Of a stretch of DNA of 14,953 nt, positions 1 through 7,036 are shown one piece after another. Origin of the DNA: Gammaproteobacteria bacterium (GTDB taxonomy: Bacteria; Pseudomonadota; Gammaproteobacteria; Steroidobacterales; Steroidobacteraceae); the NCBI GenBank assembly GCA_027451085.1, contig DAIDKA010000143.1, forward strand, positions 1-14,953, written 5' to 3'. A model generated the notes under the pieces. That model ran no database searches. It had not been told where the DNA came from and saw nothing but the letters and a program-made list of their open reading frames with translations. A program made the position numbers and the translations under genes. How positions within the stretch are numbered: position 1 is the stretch's first letter; each line of letters opens with the position of its first letter.

Positions 1-2
1 AC

Positions 3-1607
3 CTCGACCAGGCCCTGCGCAATTATTGGGGCCAGCAATACAGCTTCGTGACGGTCAACAGTACCTCGGCCACCCCTGACGATGCCGCTCACACGGAGAA
101 GCTGGTGATGGACGGCACTGCCGACATGGACTGGAGCAATGATCGCTACGAAGTTGACGGTGCCGGCATCGGCTACAAGGCGGACCTCATACGCACCACG
201 AGTACGCCTCCGGACATCCCTTATCTGGTGAACTTCCCCGGATTCACCCGCAGCTCAGAAACGATCCTCCTTCCGGATGACGGTGCCGGCTTCACGGTCA
301 GCGCGGTGGACGTGGACCGGACCATTGCGGGGATTCACTACATCCGCCACTCGAAAGTGGCAGGTGACACATTCTCCATGCAGGTCGATCAAATCAGCGT
401 GGAGCCTGAGTTTCCAGCAAGCCAGGCCGCACAGGCGCAGAAGGACCTGCGGGAACTGTCGGAGCAGACCCTGTATCTCTACGCGCCTGAAAAACCGGAA
501 ACTGGCTCATCATCAGCACCGGCAGCAGCGCCTTCATCGGCGCCCGCGGCAGATCCGCCTGACCGGCAGGCGCTGCTGCGGCAGGCCGTCACCGATGTCC
601 AGAATGGGGAGTTTGAAAAGGCGGAATCGGACCTCACCCGGTCCATAGGACCGCAGGGACCAGGGCTGCAGCTGCTCATGGTGAGGGGTACGATCCGGAT
701 GCAGCTGGGTCACTATGACGATGCATTGTCCGACCTCGATGCCGCCCTGAAACTCGATCCGGTGAATCAGCAGCTGCGCGCCCAGCGCAACCTGCTGTAC
801 CGGCTGACGGGGCGGCGGGATGCCGCGGTGGCAGACGCCCGCGAACTCATTGCATTGCGGCCGGACGATTTCGGATCCTACAACTATGCGGCAGCCATCT
901 ACGCCGTTCTCGGCCGTCCCGTAGATGCACTCAAGGTGTATGACAACACCGGCAATGCCGGCCGGGGCGTAAACGTGATCCTTGGACGGCTGGGCGTCCG
1001 GGAAAGACTGGATCTCAAGGGCCGGCAGCAGGACATCGACGCCCTGCTGCAGGACAACCCCAAGGCGCCCAATGCGGTCGGTCCCCAGATCGACGTACAG
1101 ATGCTCAAGGGAGACTACGCCCGCACGCTGCACACCATCGACACCGCGGTCCAGGATTTCGGTGAGTCAGGCTGGCTGCTTGCCGATCGCGGTATCGCGC
1201 ACGCCAGGCTTGGCCAGAAAGACCTTGCCGAACAGGACTTCTCCCGTGCCCACGAGTTGAGCACCAAACCCGGCGACCTGAACAATGTCTGCTGGCAGAA
1301 GGCCATCTGGAAAACCGATCTCCCCCGCGCCCTCGAAGAGTGCAATGCAGCGCTGGGAAACACCCAAAACTCGGCCTGGCTGGACAGCAAGGGGCTCGTG
1401 CTGCTGCAACTGGGCCGCTTCGATGAAGCCATTGCCGCATACGACATGGCCATCCAGCGCTTCCCGCTCCACGCCAGCTCCCTCTACGGCCGGGGGCTGG
1501 CACGGCTGCGCAAGCACGACACCGGCGGCTACGCCGATTTAGAGAAGTCCATGCTGATCGACGCCCGGGAAGCGGGGTTGTACAAATCCTACGGCTTGAC
1601 GCCGTAG
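3..1607 (+). CDS. DUF3857/transglutaminase-like protein with C-terminal TPR repeats (5' end outside window)
   Basis: The reading frame is open from base 3, so the true start lies left of the window; a GTG at 48 is internal. About 534 residues are visible. The first ~165 match what I know as the C-terminal part of DUF3857/transglutaminase-core proteins, with the pattern LVMDG..DMDWS, YEVDG.G.GYKAD, ETILLP and DVDRTIAG. A Pro/Ala/Ser-rich linker follows (about residues 170-190). The rest is a chain of TPR-like helical hairpins, for example GHYDDALSDLDAALKLDP and GRFDEAIAAYDMAIQRFP. The predicted role is protein-protein scaffolding attached to an envelope or peptidase-like domain; no catalytic triad is visible because that part lies upstream. 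It converges on ybiT with a 9-base gap. The family assignment is good; the cellular role is unknown. Confidence 0.8.
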   Translation, partial: LDQALRNYWGQQYSFVTVNSTSATPDDAAHTEKLVMDGTADMDWSNDRYEVDGAGIGYKADLIRTTSTPPDIPYLVNFPGFTRSSETILLPDDGAGFTVSAVDVDRTIAGIHYIRHSKVAGDTFSMQVDQISVEPEFPASQAAQAQKDLRELSEQTLYLYAPEKPETGSSSAPAAAPSSAPAADPPDRQALLRQAVTDVQNGEFEKAESDLTRSIGPQGPGLQLLMVRGTIRMQLGHYDDALSDLDAALKLDPVNQQLRAQRNLLYRLTGRRDAAVADARELIALRPDDFGSYNYAAAIYAVLGRPVDALKVYDNTGNAGRGVNVILGRLGVRERLDLKGRQQDIDALLQDNPKAPNAVGPQIDVQMLKGDYARTLHTIDTAVQDFGESGWLLADRGIAHARLGQKDLAEQDFSRAHELSTKPGDLNNVCWQKAIWKTDLPRALEECNAALGNTQNSAWLDSKGLVLLQLGRFDEAIAAYDMAIQRFPLHASSLYGRGLARLRKHDTGGYADLEKSMLIDAREAGLYKSYGLTP

Positions 1608-1609
1608 GA
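1587..1609. terminator. Hairpin between convergent genes, probably a bidirectional terminator
   Basis: A perfect 9-bp stem (TCCTACGGC / GCCGTAGGA) with a 5-base loop fills the end of the TPR gene and contains its TAG stop codon. Read on the minus strand it lies 8 bases past the ybiT stop and is followed by TTTGT, a short T run. That fits an intrinsic terminator for ybiT better than for the plus-strand gene, which has no T run after the stem. Confidence 0.55.
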
Positions 1610-1616
1610 CCGCTCC

Positions 1617-3221
1617 TCACGCCTCGATGCCCTGCGACTTGAGGTAGTCATCGTAGCTGCCGTGGTAGTCGGCGATGTCGCCGCCTGCGCGCACCTCGAT
1701 GATGCGCGTGGCGATGCCGCTGACAAACTGCCGGTCATGCGACACGAACACCAGGGTGCCGGGGTACTTTTCCAGCGCGATCTGCAGCGACTCGATGGTC
1801 TCCATGTCCATGTGGTTCGTGGGCTCGTCCATCAGCATGATGTTCGGCCGCTGCAGCAGCAGCTTGCCGTAGATCATGCGGCCCTTCTCGCCACCTGACA
1901 GGACCTTCACGGACTTCCTGGTTTCATCGCCCGAGAACAGCAGCCGCCCCAGCGTGGCGCGGGTGATCTGGTCGTCGTCGGCCTTGCCGGTCCACTGCGA
2001 CATCCAGTCGAACAGGCTCTCGCCGTTGGCGAACTCCGCGGTCGGGTCCTGCGGCATGTAGCCGACCTCGGCGTTCTCCACGTAACTGATGGTGCCGGTC
2101 GTGGGCTTGAGGTCACCCGCCAGCAGGCGCATCAGCGTGGTCTTGCCCACGCCGTTGGCGCCGATGACGGCGATGCGCTCGCCCGCCTCGACCGAGAAAT
2201 TGACGTTCTTGAGCACATCGGTGTCGCCGTCCGGGTAGCGGAAGGCCAGCTTTTCCACCGTGACGGCGCCGCGGTACAGCTTCTTGCCCTGCTCGAACAC
2301 GATGTAGGGGTTCTGGCGCGAGGAAGGGCGCACTTCTTCCAGCTTGATCTTCTCCAGCTGGCGCTTGCGCGAAGTGGCCTGGCGCGACTTGGACGCATTG
2401 GCCGAGAATCGCCGCACGAACTCCTGCAGCTCCGAGATCCGTTCCTTGGCCTTGGCGTTCGAGGATTCGACGCGCTCGCGCGCCTGCGCCGAGGCCAGCA
2501 TGAAGTCGTCGTAGTTGCCGGGGTAGATTTTCAGCGAACGGTAATCCAGGTCCGCAATGTGGGTGCACACCTGGTTGAGGAAGTGCCGGTCGTGGCTGAT
2601 GATGATCATCGTGGCGTCGTAGTCGTTGATCATGCCCTCCAGCCAGCGGATGGAGTTGATGTCCAGGTTGTTGGTGGGCTCGTCGAGCAACAGGACGTCC
2701 GGGCGGGAGAACAGGGCCTGCGCCAGCAACACACGCACCTTCAGACCTGGCGCCACCTCGCGCATGGGGCCGGTGTGATATTCCTCGGGAATGCCGGCAG
2801 AGATCAGCAGTCCGCCGGCGCGGGCCTCCGCGTCGTAGCCGCCGTATTCGGCAAACCTCGTCTCCAGGTCCGCCGCCCTCATGTAGTCCTCGTCGGTCGC
2901 ATCCGGGTTGGCGTAGATGGCGTCCCGGCGCCGCATCGCGTCCCACATTTCCTCGTGGCCCTGGATGACCACGTCGAGCACGCGCTCGTCCTCATAGGCG
3001 AACTGGTCCTGCTTCAGCTTGCCCAGGCGCAGACCCTGCTGCAGCATGACCTCGCCGACGGTCTGTTCGATGTCGCCACCCAGGACCTTCATCAGCGTGG
3101 ACTTGCCACTGCCGTTGGCGCCGATCAGGCCGTAGCGGTTGCCGTCCGCGAACTTGACGGTGACGTTTTCAAACAGCGGCTTGGCGCCGAACTGGATGGC
3201 AAGATTCGAGGTTGCGAGCAT
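1617..3221 (-). CDS. ybiT: ABC-F family ATPase, YbiT type
   Basis: The 534-residue protein aligns from memory along its whole length with E. coli YbiT (about 530 aa). It is a soluble ABC-F protein with two ATP-binding cassettes and no membrane segments. Cassette 1 has Walker A GANGSGKST at 34-42, a degenerate signature (APGLKVRVLLAQ) and Walker B LLLDEPTNNLD. Cassette 2 has Walker A GANGVGKTT, signature LSGGEKGRM and Walker B IMLMDEPTNHMD. Between them lies the charged linker with FSANASKSRQATSRKRQ. ABC-F proteins of this type act on ribosomes, and YbiT is thought to help translation of difficult sequences. The ATG at 3221 has only a weak upstream GGA. A TACAAT on the minus strand at 3305-3310 could be a -10 box, but no matching -35 is evident. 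The 91-base gap to the upstream tpsB suggests its own promoter. Confidence 0.95.
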   Translation of the reverse strand: MLATSNLAIQFGAKPLFENVTVKFADGNRYGLIGANGSGKSTLMKVLGGDIEQTVGEVMLQQGLRLGKLKQDQFAYEDERVLDVVIQGHEEMWDAMRRRDAIYANPDATDEDYMRAADLETRFAEYGGYDAEARAGGLLISAGIPEEYHTGPMREVAPGLKVRVLLAQALFSRPDVLLLDEPTNNLDINSIRWLEGMINDYDATMIIISHDRHFLNQVCTHIADLDYRSLKIYPGNYDDFMLASAQARERVESSNAKAKERISELQEFVRRFSANASKSRQATSRKRQLEKIKLEEVRPSSRQNPYIVFEQGKKLYRGAVTVEKLAFRYPDGDTDVLKNVNFSVEAGERIAVIGANGVGKTTLMRLLAGDLKPTTGTISYVENAEVGYMPQDPTAEFANGESLFDWMSQWTGKADDDQITRATLGRLLFSGDETRKSVKVLSGGEKGRMIYGKLLLQRPNIMLMDEPTNHMDMETIESLQIALEKYPGTLVFVSHDRQFVSGIATRIIEVRAGGDIADYHGSYDDYLKSQGIEA

Positions 3222-3312
3222 GGCTGTCCGATTAAGTGCAGATATCCGCCGCGCTCCGGCCCCGGGGGCGTCTGGAGTCGTAACGGGTCAGTGGGGATGG
3301 GGCCATTGTAAC

Positions 3313-5022
3313 CTAAAAGCGCTTTTGCAGGCTGGCCCACACCCGGGTGTCGCGCCGCGCGCCGGTCAGACCGTTATCCGGCACCCTGGCCCCGGCATCC
3401 CCGCCCACGCCGTGGTCCGCCGCCACCGTGACATGCAGGTCCCAGGGCACATCCACCTGGGCGCCAAGGCCGACGCTCTGCAGGGAGTAGCTGTTGGGCC
3501 GGGGCGCCGCCGGCCACTGGTCGTTGGCGTAAATATGGATGTGCGCGGCGTCATAACGCAGCTTGAAAGTCGTCTGCGTATGGAACGCCCGCAGCCCCGC
3601 CCAGCGCAGCTCGATGTCCAGCATCTGGCCCGAGGAACCGCCATCCGCAGCCACCGCTGACGATCCCACGCCATAGGGCCCGCCGGGATAGAACATCTCG
3701 GCCGGGTCCAGGTTCTGGTAACTCAGCTGGCCGCTCAGGGCCCCATACAGGCTGAAGTCCCGTGGCAGCTGCTGGGTGCGGTCGATGCGCCAGCGCAGCA
3801 CGTTGAACTGTCCCTGGGTGTCGGCGTTGACCTGGTCCCAGTACTCGCCCGGTGAGCCGGACATCGCCACCCAGCCATGCCCGAAACTGACATCCACGGT
3901 GCTCACAGCCCCATCGATGAAATCGTCATAGAGGTTGCCGCTGATATAGGCCGTGGCATCGTAGATGCGGTAGTCGCTGGTCGTGCGGTCCAGCATGCTG
4001 TTGTCGAACACCTTGCGTTGCAGTTCCAGCCCCATGGTGAGGTTGTAGCCAGTGGCACGCAGCAGCTGATACTCGATCAGGCCGCCCACGACATCCGAAT
4101 CACCCACCGGCTGCAGGTCCTCGTATTCCGGAACCTGCACTGTGTAGTGCAACACCGCGCCATTGACCGCCACGCGCAGGCCATCCGCAGTGAGCGGCAG
4201 GGACAAGGCCCCGCGCCCATACTGCAGATCGGGGGTCACGACGCCGATGACGTCGAACTGCTCGCCGTAACCCAGAGGGCTGTTGATATCGGCATGCCCC
4301 ACGGCACGTTCGGACCCCACGCCGGCCTGGCCGTAATTGTCGAAGGACACATCGCCGGTGACGAGCGGTTCATTCTGCGCATGCAGAACGACGTCGGTCT
4401 CACCGGCTTCCCCGGCCTGCTCCGACCCGGTCACGCTGACACCGGGCAGATCGCCGGCCAGGAGCACCCCGCGTTCCAGAGCCGGCTCGCTCACCGGCTG
4501 ACCCGGAGTCAGTCCCTCCTCGGCCCGCGCCACAATGCGAGCGGGCTTCACCCGCAGGGCATCGACGTCCGTGTCGTCGGAAAACACCACCGACCCGAAC
4601 CGGCCTTCGACCACCTCGATACGCACCACGCCTGCGTGGACAGTCTGCGGCGGCACCAGCACCCGGGCCAGCCAGCCCCGACGGTGATATTCCCGGGCGA
4701 TGGCATCGGTGGCCTGTTTCAACCCTTCGGGGTTCAGGTCACGGTGAATGAACCCGGCCACCACACGCGCCAGCCGGTCCGCCGGGATCAGATGATTGCC
4801 TTCAAAACTGAAGCCGTTGACGTGCACCACGGGGCCGGCAGGCATCTTCGTCTTGCCTGGGCCACCGCTGGAATCCGCCTTGGGCGGGGGTAGCTCGGCC
4901 TGTGGCGTCTGCTGCAACTGGCGCAGCACGGCCCCGGCACTGGGCGCGATCTGCGCGGCCGCAGGCAGCGCGGCCAGCACGCCCAGCGCGGTCACGGACA
5001 ACTGGAACGATCGATGCGGCAT
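3313..5022 (-). CDS. Two-partner secretion outer-membrane transporter (TpsB; ShlB/FhaC/HecB family)
   Basis: 569 residues, the usual TpsB length. A signal peptide (hydrophobic VTALGVLAALPAAAQ, likely cut after A23) is followed by a proline-rich stretch. A POTRA domain spans about 65-142 (VNGFSFEGNHLIP ... GWLARVLVPPQTVHAGVVRIEVVEG), with a second POTRA-like region to about 215 (LPGVSVTGSEQ). From about 220 it is a beta-barrel ending in Phe (SLQKRF), the outer-membrane barrel signal. TpsB proteins export a large TpsA exoprotein across the outer membrane. Two features are odd. No TpsA gene is adjacent. The L6-loop signature normally read as GGP.GVRGY or GVRAY is here GGPYGVGSS (447-455), lacking the conserved Arg, while D491 of the partner FxDxG-like motif (YDAA) remains. 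The ATG at 5022 has no clear Shine-Dalgarno. The family is certain; the transported partner is unknown. Confidence 0.88.
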   Translation of the reverse strand: MPHRSFQLSVTALGVLAALPAAAQIAPSAGAVLRQLQQTPQAELPPPKADSSGGPGKTKMPAGPVVHVNGFSFEGNHLIPADRLARVVAGFIHRDLNPEGLKQATDAIAREYHRRGWLARVLVPPQTVHAGVVRIEVVEGRFGSVVFSDDTDVDALRVKPARIVARAEEGLTPGQPVSEPALERGVLLAGDLPGVSVTGSEQAGEAGETDVVLHAQNEPLVTGDVSFDNYGQAGVGSERAVGHADINSPLGYGEQFDVIGVVTPDLQYGRGALSLPLTADGLRVAVNGAVLHYTVQVPEYEDLQPVGDSDVVGGLIEYQLLRATGYNLTMGLELQRKVFDNSMLDRTTSDYRIYDATAYISGNLYDDFIDGAVSTVDVSFGHGWVAMSGSPGEYWDQVNADTQGQFNVLRWRIDRTQQLPRDFSLYGALSGQLSYQNLDPAEMFYPGGPYGVGSSAVAADGGSSGQMLDIELRWAGLRAFHTQTTFKLRYDAAHIHIYANDQWPAAPRPNSYSLQSVGLGAQVDVPWDLHVTVAADHGVGGDAGARVPDNGLTGARRDTRVWASLQKRF

Positions 5023-5051
5023 GAGGCCGGCATCATAACGGCAGGCTTCGG

Positions 5052-5474
5052 CTAGCGCTCGCTCGCCAAGCGGCCGCCCACGCCACCCTTGCCGCCCGGC
5101 CTGGTGGCCGCAACGTCTTGAGCCTGCGTGATGTGCGGCGGATGCAGGATGAAGTGATTATAGCGGCCAAGGAATTCGAACTCGGCCTCGCTGGGTTTCA
5201 GCAGCCAGGAGCCCACGAGACTCAGGCCCGCCCAGGACAGGCCGGCGCCCACCGCATCGCCCAGCCGGAGCCGGCAATAGCCGGTCACCAATCCAGCAGC
5301 CCCCAGGCCGACGGCCAGCAGGGCCTTGCGGATCACGGACCAGTAGACATCCTGTGTCCATTGCGGATGAGTGAAGAAATCCTGGAAGCCGGGCAAGCCT
5401 GACCCCTGCTTACCCCGTGCTGTGTTGGGCGAAGCCTTTGTCTTGCTGGAGGGCTTCATCTGCTGCTTCGCCAT
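5052..5474 (-). CDS. Small hypothetical protein with probable membrane segments
   Basis: 140 residues that I do not recognise. The N-terminus (1-30) is Lys/Ser-rich. WTQDVYWSVIRKALLAVGLG leads into two hydrophobic stretches at about 48-64 (ALLAVGLGAAGLVTGY) and 72-91 (AVGAGLSWAGLSLVGSWLL), typical of a two-helix hairpin in the inner membrane. The soluble C-terminal tail ends in Gly/Arg-rich sequence. The stop codon is 29 bases from the tpsB start on the same strand, so the two may be co-transcribed. The ATG at 5474 lacks a good Shine-Dalgarno; an alternative ATG is at 5459. Coding is supported by the length and by protein-like composition, but no homologue is recalled. A link to TpsB function rests on position only. 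Confidence 0.6.
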   Translation of the reverse strand: MAKQQMKPSSKTKASPNTARGKQGSGLPGFQDFFTHPQWTQDVYWSVIRKALLAVGLGAAGLVTGYCRLRLGDAVGAGLSWAGLSLVGSWLLKPSEAEFEFLGRYNHFILHPPHITQAQDVAATRPGGKGGVGGRLASER

Positions 5475-5476
5475 GC

Positions 5477-5537
5477 GCTACGTGTAGCAGCCGCGAACCG
5501 ATTCTGGCTGCGAAACCGGTCGCAGCATCGCGGTTCG
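5477..5537. promoter_or_regulatory. Cluster of inverted repeats in a divergent intergenic region
   Basis: Three perfect inverted repeats sit between the divergent genes at 5474 (-) and 5579 (+). GCTAC/GTAGC is at 5477-5488. An inner pair, GCTGCGA/TCGCAGC, is at 5507-5513 and 5520-5526. It is nested inside CGAACCG/CGGTTCG at 5494-5500 and 5531-5537. They could be operators for a dimeric regulator or a folded leader. A TAATAT at 5542-5547 just downstream could be a -10 box for the plus-strand gene; no convincing -35 is seen. The function is inferred. Confidence 0.4.
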
Positions 5538-5578
5538 AGTCTAATATGTCTCACCCCAGCGCACTCTCCGGAGGAATT

Positions 5579-5974
5579 ATGAAAATACCCCGTTTCGTGA
5601 TTGCCACAGCCGTGACCGCCTTCGTGCTGGGCATCAGCGCAGGCGGCCTCATCGAGGCGCAGCAGGCCCGCACATCGCCGGCGTACGTGATCGCTCAGGT
5701 CGACGTGAAAGATCCCGCCGCATTCAAGAAATACTCCGCCCAGGTGCCGGATACCCTGAAACCCTACGGAGGGGAGTTCCTGGTACGCGGCGGACGGACC
5801 CTGCCGCTGGAGGGGCCGCCGCCGGGACAGCGGGTGGTCGTGATCCGCTTCGACAGCTTTGAAAAGGCGCAGGCCTGGTACAGCTCCCCGGGCTACAGCG
5901 CGCTGCGTCCCATCCGGCAACGGGCGGCGCAAGCCCGCAACTTCATCGTCGAGGGCGTGATGGCCACGCCTTAG
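5579..5974 (+). CDS. DUF1330 family protein with N-terminal signal/anchor
   Basis: 131 residues from the ATG at 5579, chosen over the longer open frame from 5417 because a strong GGAGGA sits at 5570-5575 and a signal-like hydrophobic segment follows at once (VIATAVTAFVLGISAGGL, residues 7-24). The mature part is a single ferredoxin-like alpha/beta DUF1330 (dimeric alpha-beta barrel) domain: PAYVIAQVDVKDPAAFKKY, then GGEFLVRGG, VVVIRFDSFEKAQAWYSS and YSALRPIRQRAAQARNFIVEG. Members have no firmly known activity. The export signal is less common than the cytoplasmic form and suggests a periplasmic or membrane-attached version. It converges on the dehydrogenase with a 32-base gap. Confidence 0.85.
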   Translation: MKIPRFVIATAVTAFVLGISAGGLIEAQQARTSPAYVIAQVDVKDPAAFKKYSAQVPDTLKPYGGEFLVRGGRTLPLEGPPPGQRVVVIRFDSFEKAQAWYSSPGYSALRPIRQRAAQARNFIVEGVMATP

Positions 5975-5993
5975 TCCTGCGACTGACTGGGGT

Positions 5994-6023
5994 CTTGGCG
6001 GCCAATTCAACCCGCGCGCCAAG
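5994..6023. terminator. Inverted repeat between convergent genes, possible terminator
   Basis: CTTGGCG at 5994-6000 pairs with CGCCAAG at 6017-6023 around a 16-base loop. It lies between the DUF1330 stop and the last codons of the dehydrogenase. There is no T tract on either side and the loop is long, so termination here is only a possibility. Confidence 0.25.
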
Positions 6024-7020
6024 GATCGACCAGCACCTTGCACTGGTGGGTGCGGGACTTCAGCTGCTCGAAGGCCGTGGGCAGATCCGTCAGCGAAACG
6101 GTGTCCGTCACCATGGCCTGGGGGGCGACATCGCCGCTGTCCAGCACATCTGCGCAGATCTGGAAATCGCGCATGTGGTACAGCGCTGCCGGCTGGATAC
6201 GCACCTCCTTGGTGACCGTCAGGAACGGCGAGAGGGTATCCGGCGCCGTGCACAGCCCCAGCACCACCACGGTGCCGCGGGGACGCACATGCTCCACGCT
6301 CTTCTGGATCAGGCCCGGCTTGCCGACGCACTCGAAGACGATGTCGGGGGCACCGCGCAATGCAGCGTTTACCTCGGCCGGGGTGCAGTGCGCAGGATCA
6401 ATGAAGTGCGTGGCGCCCAGGTGACGCGCCAGTTCCGCGCGCCGGTTGGAGGATGCGGTCACCGCCACTGTGGTGGCGCCCAGGCGCCGCGCCCAGAAAG
6501 CCGTGGCCAGGCCGATGGGCCCGGCTCCGATGACAAGCACCCGGGCCCCGGCCACCATACCCGACACGTTGACTCCATGCAGCGCCACGGCCAGCGGCTC
6601 CACCAGCGCCCCATCCGCCAGCGACAACGTCTGCGGCAGCAACTGGCACTGGGACTCATGGGCCAGCGTGTACTGGCCGTAGCCTCCACCCACGATGCTC
6701 ATCCCGGTACACCAGGCTGCCTCGCCGATGAGGCAGGACGGACACTGGCAGCAGCTGCGTATCGGCAGCACGCAAACCCGGGCGCCGACGCGGACGCGCC
6801 TGGCCTCGGGCCCCACCGCCACCACCTCGCCTGAATATTCGTGGCCGAGGACCGCCCCGGCCGGCACGCCGAAAATCGGGTCTTCCGAGATATGCAGGTC
6901 ACTGCCGCAGATGCCGCAACGGTTCACCTTGACGACGACATCGGCGCCCTCAGGCGTAGGGTCCGGCAGTGTGCCGCAGCGCAGCGGTTTACCAACACCA
7001 TCAAAAATTGCAGCTCGCAT
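6007..7020 (-). CDS. Zinc-dependent medium-chain alcohol/polyol dehydrogenase
   Basis: 337 residues with the full MDR plan. The catalytic zinc ligands are C38 (CGICGSD), H60-E61 (GHEYSG) and probably E141 (LVEPLAVALHG). The structural zinc loop is C90-C93-C96-C104 with normal spacing, plus an extra C91. The Rossmann motif is GAGPIG at 165-170. The residue closing the second beta strand is Thr (VTASSNRR) instead of the Asp/Glu typical of NAD enzymes, with two Arg following, which favours NADP(H). The closest groups I know are sorbitol, L-idonate, threonine and butanediol dehydrogenases; the substrate cannot be read from the sequence. The start is firm: AGGAG lies 8 bases upstream. It follows the permease gene by 16 bases on the same strand, so permease and dehydrogenase probably form one transcript handling a shared small hydroxylated substrate. 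Confidence 0.88.
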   Translation of the reverse strand: MRAAIFDGVGKPLRCGTLPDPTPEGADVVVKVNRCGICGSDLHISEDPIFGVPAGAVLGHEYSGEVVAVGPEARRVRVGARVCVLPIRSCCQCPSCLIGEAAWCTGMSIVGGGYGQYTLAHESQCQLLPQTLSLADGALVEPLAVALHGVNVSGMVAGARVLVIGAGPIGLATAFWARRLGATTVAVTASSNRRAELARHLGATHFIDPAHCTPAEVNAALRGAPDIVFECVGKPGLIQKSVEHVRPRGTVVVLGLCTAPDTLSPFLTVTKEVRIQPAALYHMRDFQICADVLDSGDVAPQAMVTDTVSLTDLPTAFEQLKSRTHQCKVLVDPWRAG

Positions 7021-7036
7021 GTGATCTCCTGGAGTT

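Noticed and set aside
3315..3326. Perfect palindrome AAAAGCGCTTTT
   Set aside because: It is within the last codons (Lys-Arg-Phe) of the TpsB gene, with no repeat elsewhere, so probably a coding coincidence.
5417..5578. Upstream extension of the DUF1330 frame
   Set aside because: It would overlap the opposing small gene and bury a proper GGAGGA site and signal peptide that mark the start at 5579.
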